DNA of 10,617 bases, from the NCBI GenBank assembly GCA_029062865.1, contig JAIDPG010000093.1:1-10617 (forward strand). The letters are read 5' to 3'. Below the pieces are notes generated by a model. The model was given only the letters and a program-made list of their open reading frames with translations. It made no database searches and was not told the DNA's origin. The translations under genes were made by a program, and so were the position numbers. This DNA comes from Oscillospiraceae bacterium (lineage in GTDB: Bacteria; Bacillota; Clostridia; Oscillospirales; Ruminococcaceae). Every line of letters starts with the position of its first letter. The first letter of the stretch is position 1. This document shows positions 5,798 through 10,617 of this stretch, one piece after another.

Positions 5798-7246
5798 ATG
5801 AGTACTTACGATCCCAAATCATTAAAGGCGGAGGAATTCATCAACGATGAGGAGATCCGCGCGACCCTCGCTTACGCCGAGGAAAACAAAAATAATGTGG
5901 AGCTTATCGAGCAGATCCTCGAAAAGGCTCGCCCGCAAAAGACCGCGACGGGCTGCGTCTGCGCGGGGCTTTCTCACCGCGAGGCTTCCGTGCTGCTCGC
6001 TTGCGAAGACCCCGCGTTGATCGAGAAAATGTACAAGATAGCCGAGGAGATAAAGCTCGCGTTTTACGGAAACCGTATCGTGATCTTCGCGCCGCTTTAC
6101 CTGTCGAATTATTGCGTAAACGGCTGCCTTTATTGCCCATATCACGCGAAAAACAAGCATATTCCGCGCAGAAAGCTCACGCAGGAGGAGGTAAAGGCGG
6201 AGGTCATCGCGCTGCAGGATATGGGGCACAAGCGGCTCGCTATCGAGGCGGGCGAGGATCCCGTGAACAATCCTATCGAGTACATTCTTGATTGTATAAA
6301 GACGATCTATGGCGTTCATCACAAAAACGGCGACATTCGGCGCGTGAACGTAAATATCGCCGCGACGACCGTTGAGAATTACCGCAAGCTGAAGGACGCG
6401 GGCATCGGCACGTATATTCTCTTCCAGGAAACTTATCATAAAGAAAGCTACGAGAAGCTCCACCCGACGGGTCCGAAGCACGACTACGCCTACCACACCG
6501 AGGCTATGGACAGAGCGATGGAGGGCGGCATCGACGACGTGGGGCTCGGAGTTTTGTTCGGGCTGGAGATGTACAAGTACGAGCTCGCGGGACTCATTAT
6601 GCACGCGGAGCATCTGGAGGCAGTGCACGGCGTCGGACCTCACACAATAAGCGTGCCGCGCGTCAAGCACGCCGACGACATCGACCCGGACGAGTTCGAC
6701 AACGGCATCGACGACGAGACCTTCGCGAAGATCGCCGCGTGTATTCGCCTTGCCGTGCCGTACACGGGAATGATAATCTCGACGCGTGAAAGCGAGGAAG
6801 TCCGCTCGAAGCTGCTGCGGCTCGGCATTTCGCAGGTAAGCGGCGGCTCGCGCACGTCGGTCGGCGGCTACACCGAAAAGGAGCGCCCGCACGACACAGA
6901 GCAGTTTGACGTTTCGGACAGCCGAACGCTCGACGAGGTGGTCAAGTGGCTTATGGAGAGCGGGCACATTCCGTCGTTCTGCACGGCGTGCTACCGCGAG
7001 GGACGCACCGGCGACCGCTTTATGAGCCTGTGCAAAAACGGGCAGATACTCAACTGCTGCCACCCGAACGCCCTTATGACGCTATCGGAGTATCTTGAGG
7101 ACTACGCCTCGAAGGACACAAAGCGCGTCGGCTATGAAATGGTGGAAAAGGAGCTTGAGCGTATTCCCAAGGAGAAAGTCCGCGAGATAGCAAGAGAAAA
7201 CATCGCCGCGATAAAGAGCTCAAATCGGCGCGACTTCAGGTTTTGA
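5798..7246 (+). CDS. hydG: [FeFe]-hydrogenase maturase HydG, tyrosine lyase
   Basis: HydG (482 residues) cleaves tyrosine by radical SAM chemistry to p-cresol and dehydroglycine. The latter yields the CO and cyanide ligands, delivered on an Fe(CO)2(CN) synthon. The SAM-cluster motif is CVNGCLYC (C106, C110, C113) in YLSNYCVNGCLYCPYHAKN. The C-terminal auxiliary-cluster motif CX2CX22C is intact: C395, C398, C421 (FCTACYREGRTG...LNCC). The motif that binds the extra [4Fe-4S] plus dangler iron is the diagnostic difference from ThiH. Length is normal for the family. The start has AAGGAG (5785-5790) 7 bases upstream. A 229-base, repeat-rich gap separates it from hydE, while hydF follows after 108 bases. 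Confidence 0.96.
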   Translation: MSTYDPKSLKAEEFINDEEIRATLAYAEENKNNVELIEQILEKARPQKTATGCVCAGLSHREASVLLACEDPALIEKMYKIAEEIKLAFYGNRIVIFAPLYLSNYCVNGCLYCPYHAKNKHIPRRKLTQEEVKAEVIALQDMGHKRLAIEAGEDPVNNPIEYILDCIKTIYGVHHKNGDIRRVNVNIAATTVENYRKLKDAGIGTYILFQETYHKESYEKLHPTGPKHDYAYHTEAMDRAMEGGIDDVGLGVLFGLEMYKYELAGLIMHAEHLEAVHGVGPHTISVPRVKHADDIDPDEFDNGIDDETFAKIAACIRLAVPYTGMIISTRESEEVRSKLLRLGISQVSGGSRTSVGGYTEKERPHDTEQFDVSDSRTLDEVVKWLMESGHIPSFCTACYREGRTGDRFMSLCKNGQILNCCHPNALMTLSEYLEDYASKDTKRVGYEMVEKELERIPKEKVREIARENIAAIKSSNRRDFRF

Positions 7247-7279
7247 TAATGCCGTCGTCGGCGGGATAATATAATCAAT

Positions 7280-7308
7280 ATTCTCCCCCGCCGGAGACGG
7301 GGGAGAAT
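7280..7308. other. Stable hairpin in the hydG-hydF gap
   Basis: ATTCTCCCCCG (7280-7290) pairs perfectly with CGGGGGAGAAT (7298-7308) around CCGGAGA. The plus strand after it is A-rich rather than T-rich, so it is not a standard terminator for hydG. It may protect or process the mRNA between hydG and hydF. No promoter for hydF is evident in the rest of the gap. Confidence 0.6.
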
Positions 7309-7354
7309 AAAAATACATTTTCCCCGTCGGTGGAAATATAAGAAAGGAAATGTT

Positions 7355-8614
7355 ATGGGACTTAATGATACGGTTTCCGCGGAGCGCGTTCATATCGGGT
7401 TTTTCGGGCTTCGCAACGCGGGAAAATCAAGTCTGGTGAACGCTGTCACGGGGCAGGAGCTTTCGGTGGTTTCGGAGATAAAGGGCACGACGACAGACCC
7501 CGTCCGCAAGGCAATGGAGCTCCTCCCGCTCGGCGCGGTAGTGATCATCGACACGCCGGGCTTTGATGACGACGGCAAGCTTGGCGCTCTCCGCGTGAAA
7601 AAGGCGCGGGAAATTCTCGCGAAAACAGACCTCGCGGTGCTTACAGTGGACGCGGCAAGGGGGCTTTCAACCGAGGACAACGAGCTTGTAAAGCTGTTTG
7701 AGGAGCGGAAAATACCGTTTGTCATCGCGTTCAACAAAGCGGATCTGCTAACGGAAAAACCGCCGCTTGACGAGAATTCCGTTTACGTAAGCGCCGTGAC
7801 GAAGGAGGGCGTGAACGCGCTTAAGGAGCGGCTTGGCAGCTTCGCGGAGCGGCTCAAGAACGAGAAGCATATCGTTTCCGATCTGCTGAGCGAGGGTGAC
7901 ATTGTCGTGCTCGTAATTCCCGTCGACGAAGCAGCGCCGAAGGGGCGGCTTATCCTCCCGCAGCAGCAGACGATGCGCGAGCTTCTGGACGCGCACTGCT
8001 CGTTTGTCGGCTGCCAACCCGAGGAGCTGTCGGGCGTTCTGAGCTCGCTCGCGAAGAAGCCGCGGCTTGTTATCACGGACTCTCAGGCGTTCGGGCGCGT
8101 CAGCAAGGACGTTCCCGCGGACATTTTCCTCACGTCGTTCTCGATACTTTTCGCGCGGTACAAGGGCGAGCTCGCCGAGCTTGTAAACGGCGCGAGGGCG
8201 CTCGAAACGCTGAAGGACGGCGACCGCGTGCTTATCTCCGAGGGCTGCACTCACCACCGCCAATGCGGCGACATCGGCACGGTGAAGCTCCCGAAATGGA
8301 TCGAGGAATTCACGGGCGACACGGATGTCGCAAAGCCCGCAACAAAGTCGCAAGCAGGATGCTTGCGACCAAAAGCGGGCGGCGTGAAGCCGGAGTTTTC
8401 GTTCACGTCGGGCGGGGAATTCCCGGAGGATCTGTCGGAATTCAAGCTCGTCGTGCATTGCGGCGGGTGTATGCTCAACGAAAAGGAAATGCGCCGCCGC
8501 GCCGAGATCGCTAAAAACGCGGGAGTTCCGATGGTGAATTACGGCATAGCGATCGCGCATATTCACGGGATTTTAAAGCGCAGTCTTGAACCGTTCCCAA
8601 ATATTCAATTATAA
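7355..8614 (+). CDS. hydF: [FeFe]-hydrogenase maturation GTPase HydF
   Basis: HydF (419 residues) is the GTPase scaffold that accepts the 2Fe precursor and loads apo-hydrogenase. GTPase motifs are complete: G1 GLRNAGKS (18-25), G2 GTTT (44-47), G3 DTPG (66-69), G4 NKAD (127-130) and a G5-like SAV (146-148). The iron-sulfur site follows the CxH...HCxxC pattern: C298-T-H300 and H368-C369-GG-C372. The spacing between H300 and H368 is 67 residues, against the 46-53 I know for the family. The excess coincides with a 46-bp palindrome (8335-8380, residues about 327-342), so the gene appears to carry an in-frame insertion in the linker. All ligand residues are retained, so it is probably functional. 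The start has AAAGGAA 5-6 bases upstream. Confidence 0.95.
   Translation: MGLNDTVSAERVHIGFFGLRNAGKSSLVNAVTGQELSVVSEIKGTTTDPVRKAMELLPLGAVVIIDTPGFDDDGKLGALRVKKAREILAKTDLAVLTVDAARGLSTEDNELVKLFEERKIPFVIAFNKADLLTEKPPLDENSVYVSAVTKEGVNALKERLGSFAERLKNEKHIVSDLLSEGDIVVLVIPVDEAAPKGRLILPQQQTMRELLDAHCSFVGCQPEELSGVLSSLAKKPRLVITDSQAFGRVSKDVPADIFLTSFSILFARYKGELAELVNGARALETLKDGDRVLISEGCTHHRQCGDIGTVKLPKWIEEFTGDTDVAKPATKSQAGCLRPKAGGVKPEFSFTSGGEFPEDLSEFKLVVHCGGCMLNEKEMRRRAEIAKNAGVPMVNYGIAIAHIHGILKRSLEPFPNIQL
8335..8380. repeat. Palindromic element embedded in frame in hydF
   Basis: The core GTCGCAAGCA (8347-8356) and TGCTTGCGAC (8360-8369) are perfect inverted repeats around GGA, flanked by GCCCGC (8335-8340) and GCGGGC (8375-8380), which also pair. 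It encodes roughly ATKSQAGCLRPKAG and leaves the hydF frame open. Its structure is like the intergenic hairpins elsewhere in the window, which suggests a mobile palindrome that landed in a tolerant surface loop. Confidence 0.7.
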
Positions 8615-8668
8615 ACCGATTGCGGCATTTTGCTTCGGATTGACGCTTTAACCTCTAACAGCGCGAGC

Positions 8669-8697
8669 TTGACTTTTGCGCGCGATTGTGCTAAAAT
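8669..8697 (+). promoter_or_regulatory. Promoter of the acetyltransferase gene
   Basis: TTGACT (8669-8674) and TAAAAT (8692-8697) have a 17-base spacer and an extended TGC before the -10. This indicates that the acetyltransferase is transcribed separately from the hyd operon. Confidence 0.75.
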
Positions 8698-8723
8698 AAC
8701 AATTACAAAAGGAGCGTGAAAGT

Positions 8724-9269
8724 ATGACTGAAGAACGTTACGATATCACGAAGCGCACGCCGCAGGAGATCGAGAAAACCAATCGGCAGGCGCAGCTTGT
8801 GTTCAAGCTGAATCACACAATGCCGATGACGGAGGAATACGCGGCGGTTTTGCGTGAGCTGTTCGGGGAGCGCCTTGGCGAGGGGAGCTATGTTTCCGCG
8901 CCGCTTCAGGGAGTTTGCTTCGACAAGGTGACTATCGGGAAAAACGTGTACATTAACGGAAACTGCTTGATGATGTCGCGCGGCGGAATTACGATAGAGG
9001 ACGACGTGCAGATCGCGGCGAACGCCTCGCTTATCTCAAACAACCACGATTTCTACGAGCGGCAGATCCTCACGTGCAAGCCCATTCTGATAAAGCGCGG
9101 CGCGTGGATAGGCGCGGGCGCGACGATTCTGCCCGGCGTCACGGTCGGGAAATTCGCCGTAGTTGGCGCGGCGGCAGTCGTAACACGCGACGTGCCCGAT
9201 TACGCGGTCGTCGTCGGAAATCCCGCGCGGGTAACAAAGATCCTCGATGAAAGCAAGTTCGGCCGCTGA
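8724..9269 (+). CDS. Hexapeptide-repeat sugar O-acetyltransferase (LacA/Maa/NodL-like)
   Basis: This 181-residue cytoplasmic left-handed beta-helix acetyltransferase of the maltose/galactoside O-acetyltransferase group transfers acetyl from acetyl-CoA to a sugar hydroxyl. The helical N-terminal region (about residues 1-55) precedes hexapeptide rungs: VTIGKNVYINGNC, ITIEDDVQIAANASL, then the catalytic SNNHDF loop (His108), and IKRGAWIGAGATILPGVTVGKFAVVGAAAVVTRDVPDY. It ends with the family signature VVGNPARVTKIL. Length and domain order are normal. AAAAGGAG (8707-8714) lies about 9 bases before the ATG. It has its own promoter and is followed by terminator-like hairpins, so it is monocistronic. 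The acceptor sugar is unknown. The neighbouring hyd genes suggest no functional link. Confidence 0.92.
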   Translation: MTEERYDITKRTPQEIEKTNRQAQLVFKLNHTMPMTEEYAAVLRELFGERLGEGSYVSAPLQGVCFDKVTIGKNVYINGNCLMMSRGGITIEDDVQIAANASLISNNHDFYERQILTCKPILIKRGAWIGAGATILPGVTVGKFAVVGAAAVVTRDVPDYAVVVGNPARVTKILDESKFGR

Positions 9270-9330
9270 ATTGCCAAACGCGGCGCAAAACGGAATACGG
9301 AAAGCTTCCGCGCGTCGTTTTTTATAAGCT

Positions 9331-9359
9331 GCTCCCGAAGCTGTTCGGGAGCGCCTTTT
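9331..9359 (+). terminator. Terminator after the acetyltransferase gene
   Basis: GCTCCCGAA (9331-9339) pairs with TTCGGGAGC (9344-9352) around GCTG, then GCCTTTTG. Another T-run, CGTTTTTT (9316-9323), lies just upstream after a weaker GC-rich fold (about 9280-9316). The two together should end transcription before the tRNA promoter. Confidence 0.65.
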
Positions 9360-9389
9360 GCCGAATTGCAAAAAAATTTCAAAAACCCC

Positions 9390-9418
9390 TTGACAAGCGT
9401 GGGAAAACATGGTATAAT
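9390..9418 (+). promoter_or_regulatory. Promoter of the tRNA-Gly gene
   Basis: TTGACA (9390-9395) and TATAAT (9413-9418) have a 17-base spacer and an extended TGG motif. The start would be near 9425, about 9 bases before the mature tRNA 5' end at 9434. It may also serve the downstream tRNAs if transcription reads through the intervening hairpins. Confidence 0.88.
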
Positions 9419-9433
9419 ATATGAGTGCCAATT

Positions 9434-9507
9434 GCGGGTGTAGTTCAATGGTAGAATCCCAGCCTTCCAAGCTGGTCGCGTGGGTTCGATTCCCATCACC
9501 CGCTCCA
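9434..9507 (+). tRNA. tRNA-Gly (anticodon TCC), CCA encoded
   Basis: The acceptor stem GCGGGTG (9434-9440) pairs with CACCCGC (9497-9503), followed by discriminator T and CCA. The anticodon stem CCAGC/GCTGG encloses loop CTTCCAA with anticodon TCC at 9466-9468. The T-arm GTGGG-TTCGATT-CCCAT is normal. All stems pair. Confidence 0.97.
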
Positions 9508-9511
9508 GTAA

Positions 9512-9653
9512 GCGAAAATTCCCCTCGCTTCGCGAGTGTAATTTTCGCATACCGCAATGGCACTCGCCTGCGCCGTTTCGCGGCTTGACGAGCGCTCATT
9601 GCCAGCATTGTTTTTGCTTCGCGGACTTCGTCCGCGATCTCGCCCGGAAAATG
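9512..9653. repeat. Structured repeat family, copy A (after tRNA-Gly)
   Basis: This stretch holds no gene. Module 1 is a hairpin GCGAAAATT (9512-9520)/AATTTTCGC (9540-9548) with CTCG/CGAG near its apex. Module 2 begins ACCGCAATGGC (9551-9561) and closes with GCTCATTGC (9594-9602), with inner hairpins CTCG/CGAG and CCG/CGG. Module 3 is a perfect hairpin TCGCGGAC-TTC-GTCCGCGA (9619-9637), also present in copy D. Module 1 may double as the tRNA-Gly terminator, although it lacks a proper U-tract. Confidence 0.65.
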
Positions 9654-9806
9654 CAAATCGCCCTCGCTGCGCGAGTGCGATTTGAGACTTACCGCAATGG
9701 CTTCACGCGCACCGTTTAGCGGCACGCGTTCAGCTCATTGCAGGGTGCGAGACCGCAAAAACAACGCGGGTACTAACTTCACCGCCCTTGGGCGGCTTGC
9801 GTTGTT
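9654..9806. repeat. Structured repeat family, copy B (before tRNA-Arg)
   Basis: There is no gene here. Module 1 is CAAATCGC (9654-9661)/GCGATTTG (9677-9684), with a CTCGC/GCGAG apex as in copy A. Module 2 is GCAATGGCTTCA...TTCAGCTCATTGC (9694-9741), with inner CGCG/CGCG and CCG/CGG pairing. The tail ACCGCAAAAAC (9752-9762) resembles ACCGTAAAAAC in copies C and D. AACAACGC (9760-9767) pairs with GCGTTGTT (9799-9806), enclosing CCGCC-CTTG-GGCGG. The sequence differs substantially from copies A, C and D, but the order of hairpins is the same. Confidence 0.6.
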
Positions 9807-9824
9807 GACGCGGTGTTGACTGTT

Positions 9825-9843
9825 CCGCTGAACAGCGGTTTTT
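9825..9843 (+). terminator. Terminator-like hairpin abutting tRNA-Arg
   Basis: CCGCTG (9825-9830) and CAGCGG (9833-9838) are inverted repeats followed directly by TTTTT (9839-9843). Because a 2-base loop is too tight, the innermost pair would open. The U-tract ends three bases before the mature 5' end of tRNA-Arg, so it either stops transcription from upstream or is a processing landmark. No good promoter lies between it and the tRNA. Confidence 0.5.
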
Positions 9844-9845
9844 AT

Positions 9846-9922
<77 letters not shown>

Positions 9923-9977
9923 AAAAGTTGCTAGGGAATAGTTATTAGTTGTTAATTCCCGGCGGCGTGCATTGTAT

Positions 9978-10055
9978 GGTGGGTATAGCTTAGCTGGTTA
10001 AAGCGCTGGATTGTGGTCCCAGAGATCATGGGTTCGAATCCCATTTCCCACCCCA
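9978..10055 (+). tRNA. tRNA-His (anticodon GTG), CCA encoded, with two stem mismatches
   Basis: The gene includes the extra G-1 (9978) opposite discriminator C (10052), the identity element of tRNA-His, and ends in CCA (10053-10055). The anticodon GTG is at 10013-10015. Two irregularities are visible. The acceptor stem GTGGGTA/TTCCCAC has a T-T mismatch (9984 against 10046). The anticodon stem CTGGA/CCCAG has an A-C mismatch at its loop-closing pair (10010 against 10018). The D-arm and T-arm (ATGGG-TTCGAAT-CCCAT) look normal. Confidence 0.9.
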
Positions 10056-10063
10056 CTTTTTTT

Positions 10064-10093
10064 CGGGCATAGGCTCACTCCTATGCCCGTTTA
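10064..10093 (+). terminator. Terminator after tRNA-His
   Basis: CGGGCATAGG (10064-10073) and CCTATGCCCG (10080-10089) form a perfect 10-bp stem around CTCACT, followed by TTTAGTTT. A run of T (10057-10063) precedes the hairpin. The stem is strong but the U-tract is short, so some read-through to tRNA-Gln is possible. Confidence 0.7.
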
Positions 10094-10165
10094 GTTTAAT
10101 AGTATTTTAGTTGCCGGTAGTCGGTTACCCGCTCAAGGAACTAACTACCGGCAACTATTAAACTA
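10092..10165. repeat. Long inverted repeat between tRNA-His and tRNA-Gln
   Basis: TAGTTTAA (10092-10099) plus TAGTTGCCGGTAG (10108-10120) pair with CTACCGGCAACTA plus TTAAACTA (10145-10165). This gives 21 bp interrupted only by an 8-base bulge on the left arm. The roughly 24-base loop contains ACCCGCTC, a string also found at the tRNA-Gly 3' end. It could be a small palindromic insertion element or a processing hairpin. Confidence 0.65.
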
Positions 10166-10173
10166 ACAACTAT

Positions 10174-10249
10174 TGGGATATAGCCAAGTGGTAAGGCAAC
10201 AGACTTTGACTCTGTCATTCCGTTGGTTCGAATCCAACTATCCCAACCA
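10174..10249 (+). tRNA. tRNA-Gln (anticodon TTG), CCA encoded
   Basis: The acceptor stem TGGGATA (10174-10180) pairs with TATCCCA (10239-10245), then discriminator A and CCA (10247-10249). The anticodon stem ACAGA/TCTGT encloses CTTTGAC with anticodon TTG at 10206-10208. The T-arm GTTGG-TTCGAAT-CCAAC is normal. No obvious promoter is adjacent. Confidence 0.96.
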
Positions 10250-10398
10250 CCGGTCAGCAAAAATCCCTCGGCTTTGCCGAGGGATTTTTTGCAGACCGCA
10301 AAGGCTTCAGGCTTCGCCCTTCGGGCTCGTCTTCAGCTCTTTGCGAGGGCGCGATTTTGCTTCGCAAAACCGTAAAAACGCGCGGCGATGACCCGCTC
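10248..10398. repeat. Structured repeat family, copy C (after tRNA-Gln)
   Basis: No protein gene is evident. The direct repeat with copy D begins at 10248, inside the tRNA-Gln CCA. The first 106 bases (10248-10353) match 10441-10546 exactly. Modules in order: the terminator hairpin; ACCGCAAAGGCTTCA...TTCAGCTCTTTGC (stem GCAAAG 10298-10303/CTTTGC 10339-10344) enclosing GCCC-TTC-GGGC; then hairpin ATTTTGC-TTC-GCAAAA; then CCGTAAAAACGCGCGGCG and ACCCGCTCCA. Bases 10399-10440 between copies C and D hold nothing I recognise. Confidence 0.75.
10257..10292 (+). terminator. Intrinsic terminator of tRNA-Gln, first module of repeat copy C
   Basis: GCAAAAATCCCTCGGC (10257-10272) pairs with GCCGAGGGATTTTTTGC (10276-10292) around TTT. 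The GC-rich core followed by six T is a textbook intrinsic terminator. An identical copy is at 10450-10485 in copy D, with no RNA gene ahead of it. Confidence 0.8.
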
Positions 10399-10440
10399 CA
10401 ACAGGTGATTTTGTTTCAAATCTTTTTAGTCACGATGTCA

Positions 10441-10617
10441 CACCGGTCAGCAAAAATCCCTCGGCTTTGCCGAGGGATTTTTTGCAGACCGCAAAGGCTT
10501 CAGGCTTCGCCCTTCGGGCTCGTCTTCAGCTCTTTGCGAGGGCGCGTTTTTACTTCGCGGACTTCGTCCGCGATTTTGCTTCGCAAAACCGTAAAAACGC
10601 GCGGCGTTGACCCGCTC
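10441..10617. repeat. Structured repeat family, copy D (reaches window end)
   Basis: This copy is the same as copy C except for an extra 26-base hairpin module at 10547-10572 (TCGCGGAC-TTC-GTCCGCGA, also in copy A) and one substitution (T10607 where C has A10388). The near identity of C and D points to recent duplication. The extra hairpin shows that modules can be gained or lost as units. The window ends at ACCCGCTC, so the true right boundary is unknown. Confidence 0.75.

Noticed and set aside
9200..9725. Minus-strand frames over tRNA-Gly, with peptides such as MGIEPTRPAWKAG
   Set aside because: This peptide is the familiar artefact from translating the antisense of a tRNA-Gly gene. It often pollutes databases and is not a protein.
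10173..10391. Plus-strand frame over tRNA-Gln and repeat copy C
   Set aside because: It starts in the tRNA and runs through palindromic repeats, with no ribosome binding site.
10248..10617. Direct repeats considered as a CRISPR array
   Set aside because: There are only two near-identical copies of about 150-177 bp with internal hairpins. There are no regular short repeats and spacers, and no cas genes.

Overview
This window looks like a chromosomal segment of an anaerobic Clostridia-type Firmicute. The evidence is a complete set of [FeFe]-hydrogenase maturation genes, strong AGGAGG-type ribosome binding sites, near-consensus TTGACA-17-TATAAT promoters (often with an extended TG motif), and tRNA genes that encode their own CCA ends. 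I cannot assign a genus from the sequence alone.

Layout. At 1-1371, on the minus strand, is a DNA-repair pair: a metallophosphoesterase (SbcD/YhaO-like) followed, with a 1-base overlap, by the start of an SbcC/YhaN-like AAA ATPase cut by the window edge. Its promoter is near-perfect and has a 10-bp palindrome just upstream. At 1471-1627 is a gene-free block folding into nested hairpins, including a three-way-junction-like element. At 1672-2583 (minus) is a GDSL/SGNH lipoprotein esterase. It is divergent from an unrecognised membrane-anchored protein (2722-3972, plus), and their -35 boxes lie back to back.

The centre is the hydrogenase maturation locus (4038-8614, plus): promoter, a roughly 110-nt leader that can form competing antiterminator and terminator helices, a small TM1266-family regulator, then hydE, hydG and hydF. 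HydG makes CO, cyanide and an Fe(CO)2(CN) synthon from tyrosine. HydE processes the synthon by radical-SAM chemistry. HydF, a GTPase with an iron-sulfur site, is the scaffold that passes the 2Fe precursor to apo-hydrogenase. No hydrogenase structural gene is in the window. The hydE-hydG gap carries a 33-bp tandem repeat and two long hairpins, and hydF carries what looks like an in-frame palindromic insertion between its two cluster-ligand motifs.

Downstream are a LacA/Maa-like hexapeptide acetyltransferase with its own promoter (8669-9269) and a tRNA cluster: Gly(TCC), Arg(TCT), His(GTG), Gln(TTG). The tRNAs are interleaved with four copies of a modular, hairpin-rich repeat whose copies share architecture and show at least one compensatory base-pair change. 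The most noteworthy items are the hyd leader attenuator, the tRNA-linked structured repeat family, and the palindrome inside hydF.
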